Assembly: GCA_021738725.1 (NCBI GenBank)
Contig: JAIPBE010000036.1
Span: 1-36,179, forward strand
DNA: 36,179 nt
Origin: Saprospiraceae bacterium
Lineage (GTDB): Bacteria > Bacteroidota > Bacteroidia > Chitinophagales > Saprospiraceae
Direction: 5' to 3'
In this document: piece after piece, positions 7,636-16,534 of the stretch
Layout: every line of letters begins with the position of its first letter
How positions within the stretch are numbered: position 1 is the stretch's first letter
Translations under genes and position numbers: made by a program
Notes under the pieces: model-generated
Told to the model about the DNA's origin: nothing
The model's input: only the letters and a program-made list of their open reading frames with translations
Database searches by the model: none

Positions 7636-7818
7636 TTATGGGTTAACGGGTTTGTTTTTAACGGCCCAGTACATCAGTCCCAAACCGGCCATTGCCTGGA
7701 TGATGACCAGGAAATTCCGCATGTTGGAATGGTTCCCATATACTCCGGAAAGAAACCAGAAACCCGCGTGAACCGCAAGGATTGCCCCAAGAAGAAGGTA
7801 TAGATTTGGTCTTGACAT
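7636..7818 (-). CDS. Small two-span membrane protein
   Basis: This 60-aa reading frame has two hydrophobic segments (about residues 5-24 and 36-53) joined by a short polar loop, and a positive C-terminal end. It lies in the same-strand run between the ClC exchanger and the HAD protein. I do not recognise a family. The hydrophobic layout and position support a real gene, but its size limits certainty. Confidence 0.6.
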   Translation of the reverse strand: MSRPNLYLLLGAILAVHAGFWFLSGVYGNHSNMRNFLVIIQAMAGLGLMYWAVKNKPVNP

Positions 7819-7915
7819 AGACGTACCTGTTGAGGAATCAATGGATCGACTAATATACCTTTTTGAAGATGAACATAGGTCTTCTGGATGTTGATATTCG
7901 GACGATGGAGGCTTC

Positions 7916-9328
7916 CTACTCTTCCGTATCGGGTTTTGGTTGAATCTCGACTCCTAAAGTGTGAAGAATGCCTTCTTTGCTTTGATCATAAAAGGACTGC
8001 CTGTCGATCAGGCGGGCGGCGGAGCTGGCCGCGATCCCCGCCAGCAGGAAATAGAAAATAGCCGAATGTCGGTCTGTCATTTCCAATACGAGGATGGCAG
8101 CAGTAAAGGGCGAGCGCGTGACACCAGTCAGAAAGCCGATCATACAGGACAGCAGCAACAGATTGTGAGAAAGGTCCCCCAGAGTAAACAACTGGAGAAG
8201 GGTTTCTCCGAGGACGGCTCCTGTACTCAGGGCCGTGGCAAAAACTCCGCCAGCAGCACCAACGCTATAACTGAGGATCATTCCCAGCATGCGCACAGGC
8301 AGAATGGTCCAGGACAATTGTGTGTCCGTTTCAAAGAGGAGCCGATTGACCAGTGGTTTTCCAGTTCCGGCAGCATCAGCTCCAAAAAAGAACAGCATGG
8401 TTGCAAACAGGATTCCGAGCATCAGTGCCCATAAATATTGTCGTTTTGCCTTCCAGTGCTTCCGTTTCCAGATCGAAATTCGCCAGAGAAGTGAAGCCAC
8501 TGCGGCTCCGCCGAAGCCGGCGATGCCTGCAAACAGGATGACCCAGAACATGTGATCCAATCCGGGATTTCCGATTTTGGGAAACCCGAAATAGAGATAG
8601 GGCCCCAGCAGGGTCTGGGCAGCCATTCCGGCAATGATGACCGCCGCGAGAACCGAGGTCCGGAAGTAGGTGATGTGGGTACGGGTGAGTTCCTCCACGG
8701 CAAAGACGATCCCTCCCAGTGGTGTGTTGAATGCGGCCGCCAGACCTGCTGCACCCCCGGTGATCAGCATTACCCGCTGCGAAACACGGGGCCAGAAATG
8801 TGGGAGCTTGGTGTACACCCATTGGAAAATGGATCCAGAGATCTGGAGGGTTGGTCCTTCACGGCCAATGACCCCACCACCCAGCAACAAGACCAGGCTG
8901 GAAAGGATCTTGACAAATGCGATGCGCAGGCTGAGCAGTCGTTTGATCAACCCCTTTTGTGGAGAGGGGATTTCGACCGCCGCCATCAGGTGAGGGATGC
9001 CCGATCCCCGGGCCCCTGGCGCAAATCGTTCAACCAGCCACAGAGAGATGACAAAGGCAATTGGTGTCAACAAAAAGACCCAGGCCGAGTGCTGGTTGAT
9101 AACCCATTGCCCCCAATCTTCGAAGACCCGAAAAAGACGTTCATATCCAACGGCCACCAGTCCTGTGAGCAGGGCTGCTATCCAGAAGGGGATGGCGCGA
9201 AGGGGGAGCATCCGGATCAGGTACCGCAACCGGCGTTGATCGAGCCATCTGTTTAAGCCCAGTGCCCCGACCCACCTGGTGAGGATCTCCAGCACAGGTT
9301 CGATAAAGCGATTTCCAGAGAGTGACAT
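7916..9328 (-). CDS. ClC-family H+/Cl- exchanger
   Basis: This 470-aa polytopic membrane protein has the ClC signature motifs in order: GSGIP (108-112), GREGP (155-159) and the FNTPLGGIVFAVEEL block (200-214). The late GFLTGVTRSPFTAAILVLEMTD segment also fits. The gating glutamate is kept in GREGP (Glu157), and a glutamate pair at 212-213 matches the internal proton-pathway glutamate of the E. coli exchanger. It is therefore probably an antiporter rather than a channel (inferred). It is about the length of bacterial ClC proteins and lacks a C-terminal CBS pair. Confidence 0.95.
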   Translation of the reverse strand: MSLSGNRFIEPVLEILTRWVGALGLNRWLDQRRLRYLIRMLPLRAIPFWIAALLTGLVAVGYERLFRVFEDWGQWVINQHSAWVFLLTPIAFVISLWLVERFAPGARGSGIPHLMAAVEIPSPQKGLIKRLLSLRIAFVKILSSLVLLLGGGVIGREGPTLQISGSIFQWVYTKLPHFWPRVSQRVMLITGGAAGLAAAFNTPLGGIVFAVEELTRTHITYFRTSVLAAVIIAGMAAQTLLGPYLYFGFPKIGNPGLDHMFWVILFAGIAGFGGAAVASLLWRISIWKRKHWKAKRQYLWALMLGILFATMLFFFGADAAGTGKPLVNRLLFETDTQLSWTILPVRMLGMILSYSVGAAGGVFATALSTGAVLGETLLQLFTLGDLSHNLLLLSCMIGFLTGVTRSPFTAAILVLEMTDRHSAIFYFLLAGIAASSAARLIDRQSFYDQSKEGILHTLGVEIQPKPDTEE

Positions 9329-9471
9329 ACAGTCCTAAAGGTAGGTTGCTTTCCCACTCTGAAGAAAACAGAAAAAAATCAATGGGAAAGGAAACCCCAT
9401 AACAGGCTCCTGCGTATGATCAGATTACCCTTAGGGACTTACAGTCGAAGGGCTTTCAATAATCAGTGAAT

Positions 9472-10155
9472 ATGACCATACAGACGAGGTTTTTGATTTT
9501 TGCATCTGTCCTGTTCTGCTCCGTTCTGACGTCTTGTCAGCAGGACGTTGTTGAGACTTCTGATGAAACAACCGTCACGGAAGCTCCTCCAAAATTGCAA
9601 AAAACGGGTCCTGAAACAGGATTTCAGGTCATGAATGCCGAAGGTCAGATCGTGCACAATGTCAAATTTTTTGAAGCGGCAAGCCTGGCGAGTGGCACCG
9701 TGTACCAATTTTCAAATGGCGAAGGTCAGATGAATTTTGAATCCGGACCGACGTATAAACTCCGCGCACCCGGATATCGAGATATCGCTTTTAAGGTGGA
9801 TGGCGTAGATCGGTTGACTCGCATTATCTTTTATATGTGGAGTGACCAGGCACCGGCTGAAGGCCTGTCTCTTTCCGGCCAGGCTAGAGCTAACAATTTC
9901 ATACCCTTCAAAGGGGTCTCAGTGATTTGTAATGATGAAGTGATGACAACCGAGAAGGATGGAACCTATACATTGACGCCACCATCAGTTGAGTCGGCCA
10001 CAGACGTAAAGCTGGCCTTCAATTGGCAAGTAACAAAAATGGAAACGAGTTCACTGGTGTTCACCTTGTTGGACAAGCCGGATTTTCCGATCCGGTTGGA
10101 TGTCTTCCTGCAGACAGATACTGTCTTGCAACCCAAACAAAAAGCATTGAATTAA
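9472..10155 (+). CDS. Lipoprotein of unknown function
   Basis: This is a 227-aa exported protein. A hydrophobic signal (about residues 7-19) ends in a lipobox, VLTSC, followed by polar residues, so it is probably lipid-anchored. Residues around 130-165 (SGQARANNFIPFKGVSV, then TTEKDGTYTL) resemble the carboxypeptidase-regulatory-like beta-sandwich repeat common in Bacteroidota surface proteins; this is a pattern impression only. ATG 9472 is preferred, although an in-frame GTG lies two codons upstream. A strong terminator follows and the neighbours are on the opposite strand, so it is monocistronic. Confidence 0.75.
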   Translation: MTIQTRFLIFASVLFCSVLTSCQQDVVETSDETTVTEAPPKLQKTGPETGFQVMNAEGQIVHNVKFFEAASLASGTVYQFSNGEGQMNFESGPTYKLRAPGYRDIAFKVDGVDRLTRIIFYMWSDQAPAEGLSLSGQARANNFIPFKGVSVICNDEVMTTEKDGTYTLTPPSVESATDVKLAFNWQVTKMETSSLVFTLLDKPDFPIRLDVFLQTDTVLQPKQKALN

Positions 10156-10178
10156 CGGGATCATATCATTTGAAGTGT

Positions 10179-10212
10179 AAAGGCCATTCGCCAACTGGCG
10201 CATGGCCTTTTT
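10179..10212 (+). terminator. Rho-independent terminator of the 9472-10155 lipoprotein gene
   Basis: AAAGGCCAT (10179-10187) pairs with ATGGCCTTT, and an inner CGCCA/TGGCG stem lies between them. A T run follows at 10208-10212. It lies 24 bp after the stop codon. The AAAGG...CCTTT ends make it partly usable in the other direction too. Confidence 0.85.
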
Positions 10213-10301
10213 CTATTGGTTACGCTGAAGGAGAACGGACGGTCTGTCAATGGTCTGCCTTCCATTCAGGAACAATTATTTCGTCACTTCACAGGAGTGG
10301 A

Positions 10302-11054
10302 TTATCGAACATTTGACATCACAAAGAGCATTTCTCTTGCGATCTGAGCGTTCCGCTCGTCATATGTTTCGTCTTCCCAATCCGAATGATCTGAAAGCCG
10401 TGGGTCGATGTAGGGGATAGCTATGCGAAATTCCGCACCGGGCACCACCGGGCAATGCTCATCCGCATCGGCACACACCATGACTGCTGCGAAATGGGAT
10501 GTTGGATTGGACGGATCATCGTATTTCTTACTGAAGCAGACCAGTGGCGGGCGAATTTCACTATAATGGACCTTATAATCAGAATTGTTGCCGGAAACAG
10601 TTTCAGCCATAAAACCGGACCGCATCAGTGAGCGGGCGATCCTACGATTAAAAGCCGTTGTGATCGTTCCACCAGAGAATACCGAGATGTCTTCAATGTT
10701 AAAATAGGCAGCAGAAGTCGCGGCCCAGATCTGCCCCAGTTGGCTACGGCGACTGTTACCGGTGCAAATAAAGGTGAGTTTCACCGGCTGATTTTTGTTA
10801 CGCTTTTCCCGAATATATTTACTGAGTTCCAGTAGTATGGCTTTCCGTTCATCTTCGATCTGGTCGAATTCCATCAGGCGATCGTCCAGGTAGCTGGTGA
10901 CTTGTTGTCTGGTGATGTGGTCGCGTTTTGCGGGTATCCCGCGTGGATAGAGTACTTCTTTCTTCGGCCGATCTCCAGTACGTTTCGTCTGAGCCTGACT
11001 GCAGACAGGCACAAGTATCAGGAAAAGGAATAGGCCAAAGGCTATCGAACGCAT
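10302..11054 (-). CDS. Exported ArsC / low-molecular-weight phosphatase-fold protein
   Basis: This 250-aa protein has a signal peptide (residues 1-22, ending CSQAQ), a linker of about 70 residues and an LMW-phosphatase/arsenate-reductase fold. The phosphate loop is C97-TGNSR-R103-S104, the CX5RS motif. Two further cysteines, C194 and C201 (VCADADEHC, a CX6C spacing), sit where thioredoxin-linked ArsC enzymes hold their redox relay. An IDPR segment (about 216-219) could hold the general acid. Known members are cytoplasmic, so an export signal is unusual. No arsenic-resistance genes are adjacent. Arsenate reductase, protein phosphatase or a repurposed fold are all possible. Confidence 0.8.
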   Translation of the reverse strand: MRSIAFGLFLFLILVPVCSQAQTKRTGDRPKKEVLYPRGIPAKRDHITRQQVTSYLDDRLMEFDQIEDERKAILLELSKYIREKRNKNQPVKLTFICTGNSRRSQLGQIWAATSAAYFNIEDISVFSGGTITTAFNRRIARSLMRSGFMAETVSGNNSDYKVHYSEIRPPLVCFSKKYDDPSNPTSHFAAVMVCADADEHCPVVPGAEFRIAIPYIDPRLSDHSDWEDETYDERNAQIAREMLFVMSNVR

Positions 11055-11316
11055 ATAAGTAGTTTATGAGCGCATGCACGCTTGTCTCCAGAAGACCCTT
11101 TAACAACGGTTTTGATGCAAGAAAGATTGCAAATTAACGAATGCTTTACAATATTTCCATATCGTTCGGATAGATCGTCCGTATGTTTGGACCCCAATCG
11201 GAGAGGGTATTTGGTCATTTTGTCGGCCGAATGACTGTCTTTGTCGATTCTTTGGTAGACCAATGATGCTGCTCTTCTACATTCAATGATTCGAACGCAT
11301 ATCCGAGTCAGTTTTG

Positions 11317-12159
11317 ATGAGATACCAGGAATATCTACCCCATCCCTCATTGCGCCCATACATTGCCAATTTCTGGCTGATGGAGGTAGAGTCATGTGCA
11401 GGGCTACCTCGGATCGAGCAGATCCTTCCTGATGGCAATGCAAGCTTGATGTTTTCTCGCAATTCGATTCAGAGGTCATGCGACAGGCATCCCGATTGGA
11501 CAGATCTTTCCAACCGGGCGGTCTTTGTCGGCCAAAAAAGTAAATCTGTTCAGTATTCCTTTCCGACAGACCAGCCGGTGCTCACCTGGGGTGTTCGCTT
11601 CCATTCATCGGGAGTAGGAGCATTCTCGTCACTTCCGATGCACCAATGCACCGATCAACTGTTGGATGCCACCTGCGTGTTTTCAAACGATGTAGAAGAA
11701 ATCATGCTGAAGATCATGGAAGAGACATCGCCCATGGTGATCCTCTCGGCATTGAATCAGTTTTTCCTGAGCAAATTGATCTCTCATCAGACCCCTTTGC
11801 TGGTTACGTCCTATATGACCTCTGCTCTGCAACGGTTTCCGATGCCCATTCAACAGTTGGCCGGCCAGTTCAGAATGTCTACCAGACAAGTGGAGCGATA
11901 TTTCAAAACATATGTCGGGTTGGCGCCCAAAACATTTGCTTGTATTGCTCGATTTAATCTGGCCATTCTCGAGGCGGCAGACTATCCCGATATTTCACTG
12001 TACGAAATATCCAATGCATCGGGTTATTTCAATACAATTCATATGCATCGAGAATCATTGAAAATTTGTGGTCAACGTCCGCAGATTGTTTTCCAGGCAG
12101 AACAAAGCCAGATGCGGCCAATCTTTCAACACATTATCCGTCAGAGATTAGCCTCGTGA
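11317..12159 (+). CDS. AraC-family transcriptional regulator
   Basis: This 280-aa protein has the architecture of AraC regulators with an N-terminal ligand or partner domain (the YLPHPSLRPYIANFWLMEV opening is typical of one Bacteroidota subgroup) and a C-terminal pair of helix-turn-helix motifs (about residues 175-265; MPIQQLAGQFRMSTRQVERYF is the first). The second motif (EISNASGYFNTIHMHRESLKICGQRP) is somewhat degenerate. The ATG at 11317 is chosen over the TTG immediately before it. The gene is divergent from the exported ArsC-like gene with about 260 bp between them, a candidate shared control region. Confidence 0.88.
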   Translation: MRYQEYLPHPSLRPYIANFWLMEVESCAGLPRIEQILPDGNASLMFSRNSIQRSCDRHPDWTDLSNRAVFVGQKSKSVQYSFPTDQPVLTWGVRFHSSGVGAFSSLPMHQCTDQLLDATCVFSNDVEEIMLKIMEETSPMVILSALNQFFLSKLISHQTPLLVTSYMTSALQRFPMPIQQLAGQFRMSTRQVERYFKTYVGLAPKTFACIARFNLAILEAADYPDISLYEISNASGYFNTIHMHRESLKICGQRPQIVFQAEQSQMRPIFQHIIRQRLAS

Positions 12160-12315
12160 TGGGATCACAAATGATTTGTCGCATTTGTCATATACAATCC
12201 AAGAAAAGACGTACAACTTTGAGAGAGGAAAAAATATCTCGAACATCCCAAGAATAATTCAGGTTTTTAACAAGTATTGCTCTCCATTATTAAAGGATAA
12301 CTAAATGTATGAACC

Positions 12316-14157
12316 ATGCCACAAAAACCCATCTTTCTCACCTGCGCCTTCCTTAGTCTGTTTGGTATTTCTCTCCTGGCAGATCCAGGATATCAATACA
12401 GTGTAGATCTGACGAATGTTGTACATGACCGTGTGCAGGTCACGCTGACAGTACCGAAAATGGACCAATCAACCATTTGTTTTCGATTTCCAAAGGTCAT
12501 TCCAGGAACTTACACCACCTATGATTTCGGACGGGTTGTGCAGGATCTCCGGGCAATGGATGAAGAGGGCAGGGACCTGGATGTTATCAGAAAGGATGTG
12601 AATACCTGGAAAATAAAAGATGCAAAGAAATTGCATTCCATCCAGTATTGGGTAGATGATACGTACGATCTTACAGAGGGCAAGGCTGTTTCGGGTATGT
12701 CCGGCACCAACATTGAAGAAGGGGAGAATTTCCTGCTGAATGGCCACGGGTTTTTCGGTTATTTGGACGGTTGCGAAGAATGGCCTGTCCAGATCGATGT
12801 GCTTCGACCAGAAACTTTTTATGGTTCGTCCGCATACCCCAAGGTGGAGACATTGGGAAATCGAGATCGCTATCAAGCACCGCGTTACAACTATGTCGTC
12901 GATATGCCCATAATGTACAATCAACCGGATACAGCGACGATTCGTATTGGTAATACGGATGTGTTGATCTCAGTCCATTCACCGAATCATCTGGTGCAAG
13001 CCGATTATCTCAAGGAAGTCTATGGCCGGTTGTTGCAGTCCCAATCCGCCTATTTGGGTGGCGAGCTGCCGGTTGAGCGGTATGCATTTCTTATGTATTT
13101 TATGTCCGAGTCATTGCCTATCGGGACGGGTGCCCTTGAACACAATTATTCATCCGTGTATTGTTTGCCAGAAATGGATCAGGAAATCCTGTCACCGTTT
13201 CTGGTCAATATAGCCGCACATGAGTTCTTTCATATTCTGACACCCTTACAACTGCATTCCCGGGAGATACACAATTTCGATTTTCATGACCCGGACATGT
13301 CCCGCCACCTTTGGTTGTATGAAGGGGTGACCGAATATTTTGCCCATCACAATCAAGTGCGCTCCGGGCTGATCAGCGAAACGGAATTTCTCAAACGAAT
13401 GGCCGGTAAGATCCAGGATTCGAAGACTCGTTATCAGGATGATTTGCCTTTTACAAAGCTCAGTGAAGAATGTCTGGGAAAATATGCCCATGAATATGGG
13501 AATGTGTACCAAAAAGGTGCATTAATTGCCATGTGTCTGGATCTTGAATTGATCAATTGGTCAGACGGGGAGTACAGATTGATCGACCTTCTAGGAGATC
13601 TGGCTAACATGTATGGTCCGCAACGACCGTTTCGGGATCGCGATCTCATCGGTGATATTGTCCATCTGACAGATGCTCGTTTCCAGGCATTTTTTAATCA
13701 ATTTGTCACCGGTCATACCCCTCTGGATTATGCCTATTTTTTCAATCTGGCCGGGGTGGCATATACGCCGCCTTCGGATACCATGGTCTATAGCCTTGGA
13801 GATGTGCAGTTGGGCATGAACCAGGAGACGGGACGCCTGGTTGTGAATGGTGTTTATCAGCTCAATGAATTCGGAAGGGCTTTGGGATATAAAGAAGGTG
13901 ACGAGCTGGTCAGTATTCAGGGTCAACCAGTGCCCAGTAGTTCATTCGGTCCCTATTTTAAAGGTATTTTTGCACAGGTGAAGGAGGGCGAACGGTTTGA
14001 AGTGGCGGTTCTGCGTAAGCAGGGAGGTAGTGCGCAGGAAGTCCGTTTAGTCGCACCCATTCGTCGGGTGCGCCAGGTGTTAACACCGGAAGTGTCATTT
14101 CGGGACCGGGCATCCAAACGGCAAACGATGAACCGAAATGCCTGGCTCAAATCATAA
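12316..14157 (+). CDS. M61-family (glycyl aminopeptidase-like) secreted peptidase with PDZ domain
   Basis: This 613-aa protein carries a signal peptide (about residues 1-21), an N-terminal beta domain and an M61 catalytic domain. HEFFH (302-306) supplies two zinc ligands and the catalytic glutamate, and Glu336 in LYEGVTEYF is the probable third ligand. A PDZ-like domain covers about residues 490-590 (FGRALGYKEGDELVSIQGQPV is its core). The family usually shows HEYFH; the phenylalanine variant is conservative. It acts outside the inner membrane. A strong terminator follows, so it is transcribed alone. Confidence 0.93.
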   Translation: MPQKPIFLTCAFLSLFGISLLADPGYQYSVDLTNVVHDRVQVTLTVPKMDQSTICFRFPKVIPGTYTTYDFGRVVQDLRAMDEEGRDLDVIRKDVNTWKIKDAKKLHSIQYWVDDTYDLTEGKAVSGMSGTNIEEGENFLLNGHGFFGYLDGCEEWPVQIDVLRPETFYGSSAYPKVETLGNRDRYQAPRYNYVVDMPIMYNQPDTATIRIGNTDVLISVHSPNHLVQADYLKEVYGRLLQSQSAYLGGELPVERYAFLMYFMSESLPIGTGALEHNYSSVYCLPEMDQEILSPFLVNIAAHEFFHILTPLQLHSREIHNFDFHDPDMSRHLWLYEGVTEYFAHHNQVRSGLISETEFLKRMAGKIQDSKTRYQDDLPFTKLSEECLGKYAHEYGNVYQKGALIAMCLDLELINWSDGEYRLIDLLGDLANMYGPQRPFRDRDLIGDIVHLTDARFQAFFNQFVTGHTPLDYAYFFNLAGVAYTPPSDTMVYSLGDVQLGMNQETGRLVVNGVYQLNEFGRALGYKEGDELVSIQGQPVPSSSFGPYFKGIFAQVKEGERFEVAVLRKQGGSAQEVRLVAPIRRVRQVLTPEVSFRDRASKRQTMNRNAWLKS

Positions 14158-14181
14158 AAAATTATTCTTGAGCAATTGATC

Positions 14182-14222
14182 ACATGCGGCTTCGAGTCAC
14201 CTCGAGTCGCATGTTTTTTTTA
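14182..14222 (+). terminator. Rho-independent terminator of the M61 peptidase gene
   Basis: ACATGCG pairs with CGCATGT, and an inner CGAG/CTCG stem caps the hairpin. It is followed by eight T residues (14213 onward). It lies about 25 bp after the stop codon. Confidence 0.9.
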
Positions 14223-14349
14223 TGGTATGAAAGGAGTGTTATTTACCGTGAAATGCTCAGTCTGGTGAGATGTCAGGAACGTTTAATAAATGATAATATC
14301 CGATCCAACCATTCATGGATAAATTCATTGCTCTGGATGGAGTAGCGGA

Positions 14350-16194
14350 TTATTGATAACCCTGTGCCTGGAGGCGGAAGAGCTCTGCATAGAGACCTTC
14401 CTTTTGCATCAATTCTTCATGACTGCCCATTTCTACGATCCTGCCGGATTGAAGCACAATAATTCGATCGGCCATTCGAACTGTGGAAAATCGGTGGGAG
14501 ATCAACACCGCACTTCGCCCTGATATCAATTCTGCAAATCGTACGAACACTTCGTGTTCGGCACGTGCATCCAAAGCGGAGGTGGGTTCATCCAGGATGA
14601 GCAACTGTGCATCACGCATATATGCCCGCGCTAGGGCGATTTTTTGCCACTGGCCTCCGGAGAGATCAACCGAATCTGCAAATCGCCGTCCCAGGACCTG
14701 ATCATAACCGTTTGGGAGTTCGCGGATCACCTCATCTGCCAGGCTCTTGGCCGCGGAACTTTCGATGCGAGCCTGATCGTGTATTTGGTCGATATGTCCG
14801 ACCGCGATATTCTCTCCGGCAGGCAGGGAGAACTTTTGAAAATCTTGAAATATAATGCCCACATTATCCCGCAAGGTGGCCAGGTCATAAGACCGCAAAT
14901 CATGGACGTCGAGGAGAATTCGTCCTTCTGTGGGTTCATACAATCTGGCCAGCAATTTGACAAGTGTCGTTTTTCCAGCACCGTTCTCGCCGACCAGGGC
15001 AAGTTTTTCTCCGGCGGTCAGAGTGAATGTCAAATCGCGGAGCACCCATTTGTCAGTCCCGGGGTATTTGAAACTGACCCCCTCAAAAGTGAATCCTTTC
15101 TGAATAGGATGCGGGAAAGGGATGGGGTCGGTGGGTGAACTGATCTCCGGCTCGATGGCAAAGAAATCAAAGAGGTCCTGTAAGTATAAAGAGGCTTCAG
15201 CAATGGTAGAAAACCGGCTCATTAGCCCCTGGAGCAAGCCCCGCATTCGATCAAAGGAACCAGCCAGGAAGGTCAGCGTACCAATAGTGATGAGACCCGC
15301 TATTGTTTCCTGGATGATCAGTACATACGCGCCGTAATAGGCCGCTGTACTGATCAGTCCCAGTGCAGCACCCCATCCTGCTCTTCGAATGGCGATCCTG
15401 CGGTTGGCCAGAAAGTATCGGTGAGCGAGGACCTTGAATCTGTTGGCCAGAAAATCTGCCAGCCCGAAGATCTTGACCTCTTTTGCTGTCTGATCGCTCG
15501 CCCCGATAAAGCGCAGATAATCCAGTTCCCGTCGTTCAGGTGTCCAGGATCGGGTCAGGGAATAGGACTGTTGATTGAAATAACTTTCCCCCAGAAAAGC
15601 GGGAAGCACGGCGACGATCAGGATCAGGATGAGCCAGGGATTGAAAAAGAGCAATCCAGCGCCGAGCGCCAGGATGGAGATCACATCCTGGACCTGGGTC
15701 AGGATCTGGGAAATGAGGACTGTTCGTCCGGTGGTCTGCCGTCTGGCCCGTTCGAGTTTATCGTAAAACTCCGGGTTTTCAAATTGGAACAGATCGAGGG
15801 TGGCAGCATGTCGGATCAATTCGTAGCTGGTCTGATTACTGACCAGATCGCCCAGCAGACTGTCCACCAGGTTGATCGCCCGGTTGAGCATATCGGATAA
15901 AAAGACCAGGATTAATTCCAGTCCGACCCATTGCCACAGGATGGTGGCATCCAGACCGGGAGTCTCGATCATGCCCACCACCTGATCCAGGATCAATTTG
16001 CCTACATACAGGATGGCCAGCGGAAGAATGGACTTGACCAGTCGCAGCAGAAGATTGGCCAATGCTAGTGGGGGATGGGTCCGCCACACCAGTGCCAGGA
16101 AGGGGGGCAGGTGCCGCAGCGCGGCAAACTGTTCACGAAAAGGACGTTCTAGGTTCGGTGGTGCAAAGCGTTCACCGTGACGGGGTTGTGCCAA
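14350..16194 (-). CDS. ABC-type exporter, fused permease and ATPase
   Basis: This 614-aa half-transporter has an N-terminal six-span membrane domain (about residues 40-330) and a C-terminal nucleotide-binding domain. Walker A is GENGAGKTT (402-410), the signature is LSGGQ (511-515), Walker B is LLILDEP (about 533-539), and the switch histidine sits in LISHRFS. This is the layout of bacterial homodimeric ABC exporters for lipids, drugs or peptides. There is no N-terminal C39 peptidase domain. No neighbouring gene reveals the substrate. Confidence 0.95.
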   Translation of the reverse strand: MAQPRHGERFAPPNLERPFREQFAALRHLPPFLALVWRTHPPLALANLLLRLVKSILPLAILYVGKLILDQVVGMIETPGLDATILWQWVGLELILVFLSDMLNRAINLVDSLLGDLVSNQTSYELIRHAATLDLFQFENPEFYDKLERARRQTTGRTVLISQILTQVQDVISILALGAGLLFFNPWLILILIVAVLPAFLGESYFNQQSYSLTRSWTPERRELDYLRFIGASDQTAKEVKIFGLADFLANRFKVLAHRYFLANRRIAIRRAGWGAALGLISTAAYYGAYVLIIQETIAGLITIGTLTFLAGSFDRMRGLLQGLMSRFSTIAEASLYLQDLFDFFAIEPEISSPTDPIPFPHPIQKGFTFEGVSFKYPGTDKWVLRDLTFTLTAGEKLALVGENGAGKTTLVKLLARLYEPTEGRILLDVHDLRSYDLATLRDNVGIIFQDFQKFSLPAGENIAVGHIDQIHDQARIESSAAKSLADEVIRELPNGYDQVLGRRFADSVDLSGGQWQKIALARAYMRDAQLLILDEPTSALDARAEHEVFVRFAELISGRSAVLISHRFSTVRMADRIIVLQSGRIVEMGSHEELMQKEGLYAELFRLQAQGYQ

Positions 16195-16534
16195 ATGCGA
16201 AGAATATTAGACGACGTAAGTTAGAAATCGAAAACAACGGGTATGCCGTTTCCAGATAAAGGAAATGAAAAAAGCGGCGGGTTGTTCGTTGCAGCAGTCG
16301 ATCTACGCATCAGAACAGAAAGAATTCCTGAATGGTGGCAGCCCGAAAGAAGCAGGGGTCACGAATAGCTTGCAGAGAGATGCACCTGAAGGGGGGGAGA
16401 GATCGTGTTGCACGTAAGAGCCTGTAAATCAATTTCCACACGTGTCTTGAATGAGGGACGCCGGAAGAACAGGCACGGATGCAGTATCTCCCTGCCACCA
16501 GTCGATAGCAGGGAGATACAATTGAACGAGTCCA
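16195..16534. other. Intergenic region of about 340 bp
   Basis: No gene was found on either strand. It holds the ABC transporter's upstream region and, near its end, a perfect 12-bp hairpin behind the FadL-type gene (listed separately). Confidence 0.5.
16484..16519 (-). terminator. Perfect 12-bp stem-loop after the FadL-like gene
   Basis: GTATCTCCCTGC (16484-16495) and GCAGGGAGATAC (16508-16519) are exact complements around a 12-base loop. It lies 15 bp past the stop codon on the minus strand. No T run follows, so it may be a transcript-end stabiliser or a weak terminator rather than a classical one. Confidence 0.6.

Noticed and set aside
8552-9256. Plus-strand frame of 234 aa inside the ClC gene
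   Set aside because: Composition is low-complexity and polar, as expected for an antisense shadow; the ClC motifs on the minus strand are unmistakable.
11042-11479. Minus-strand frame of 145 aa between the ArsC-like and AraC genes
   Set aside because: It overlaps the AraC N-terminal domain on the other strand and has cysteine/serine-rich random composition.
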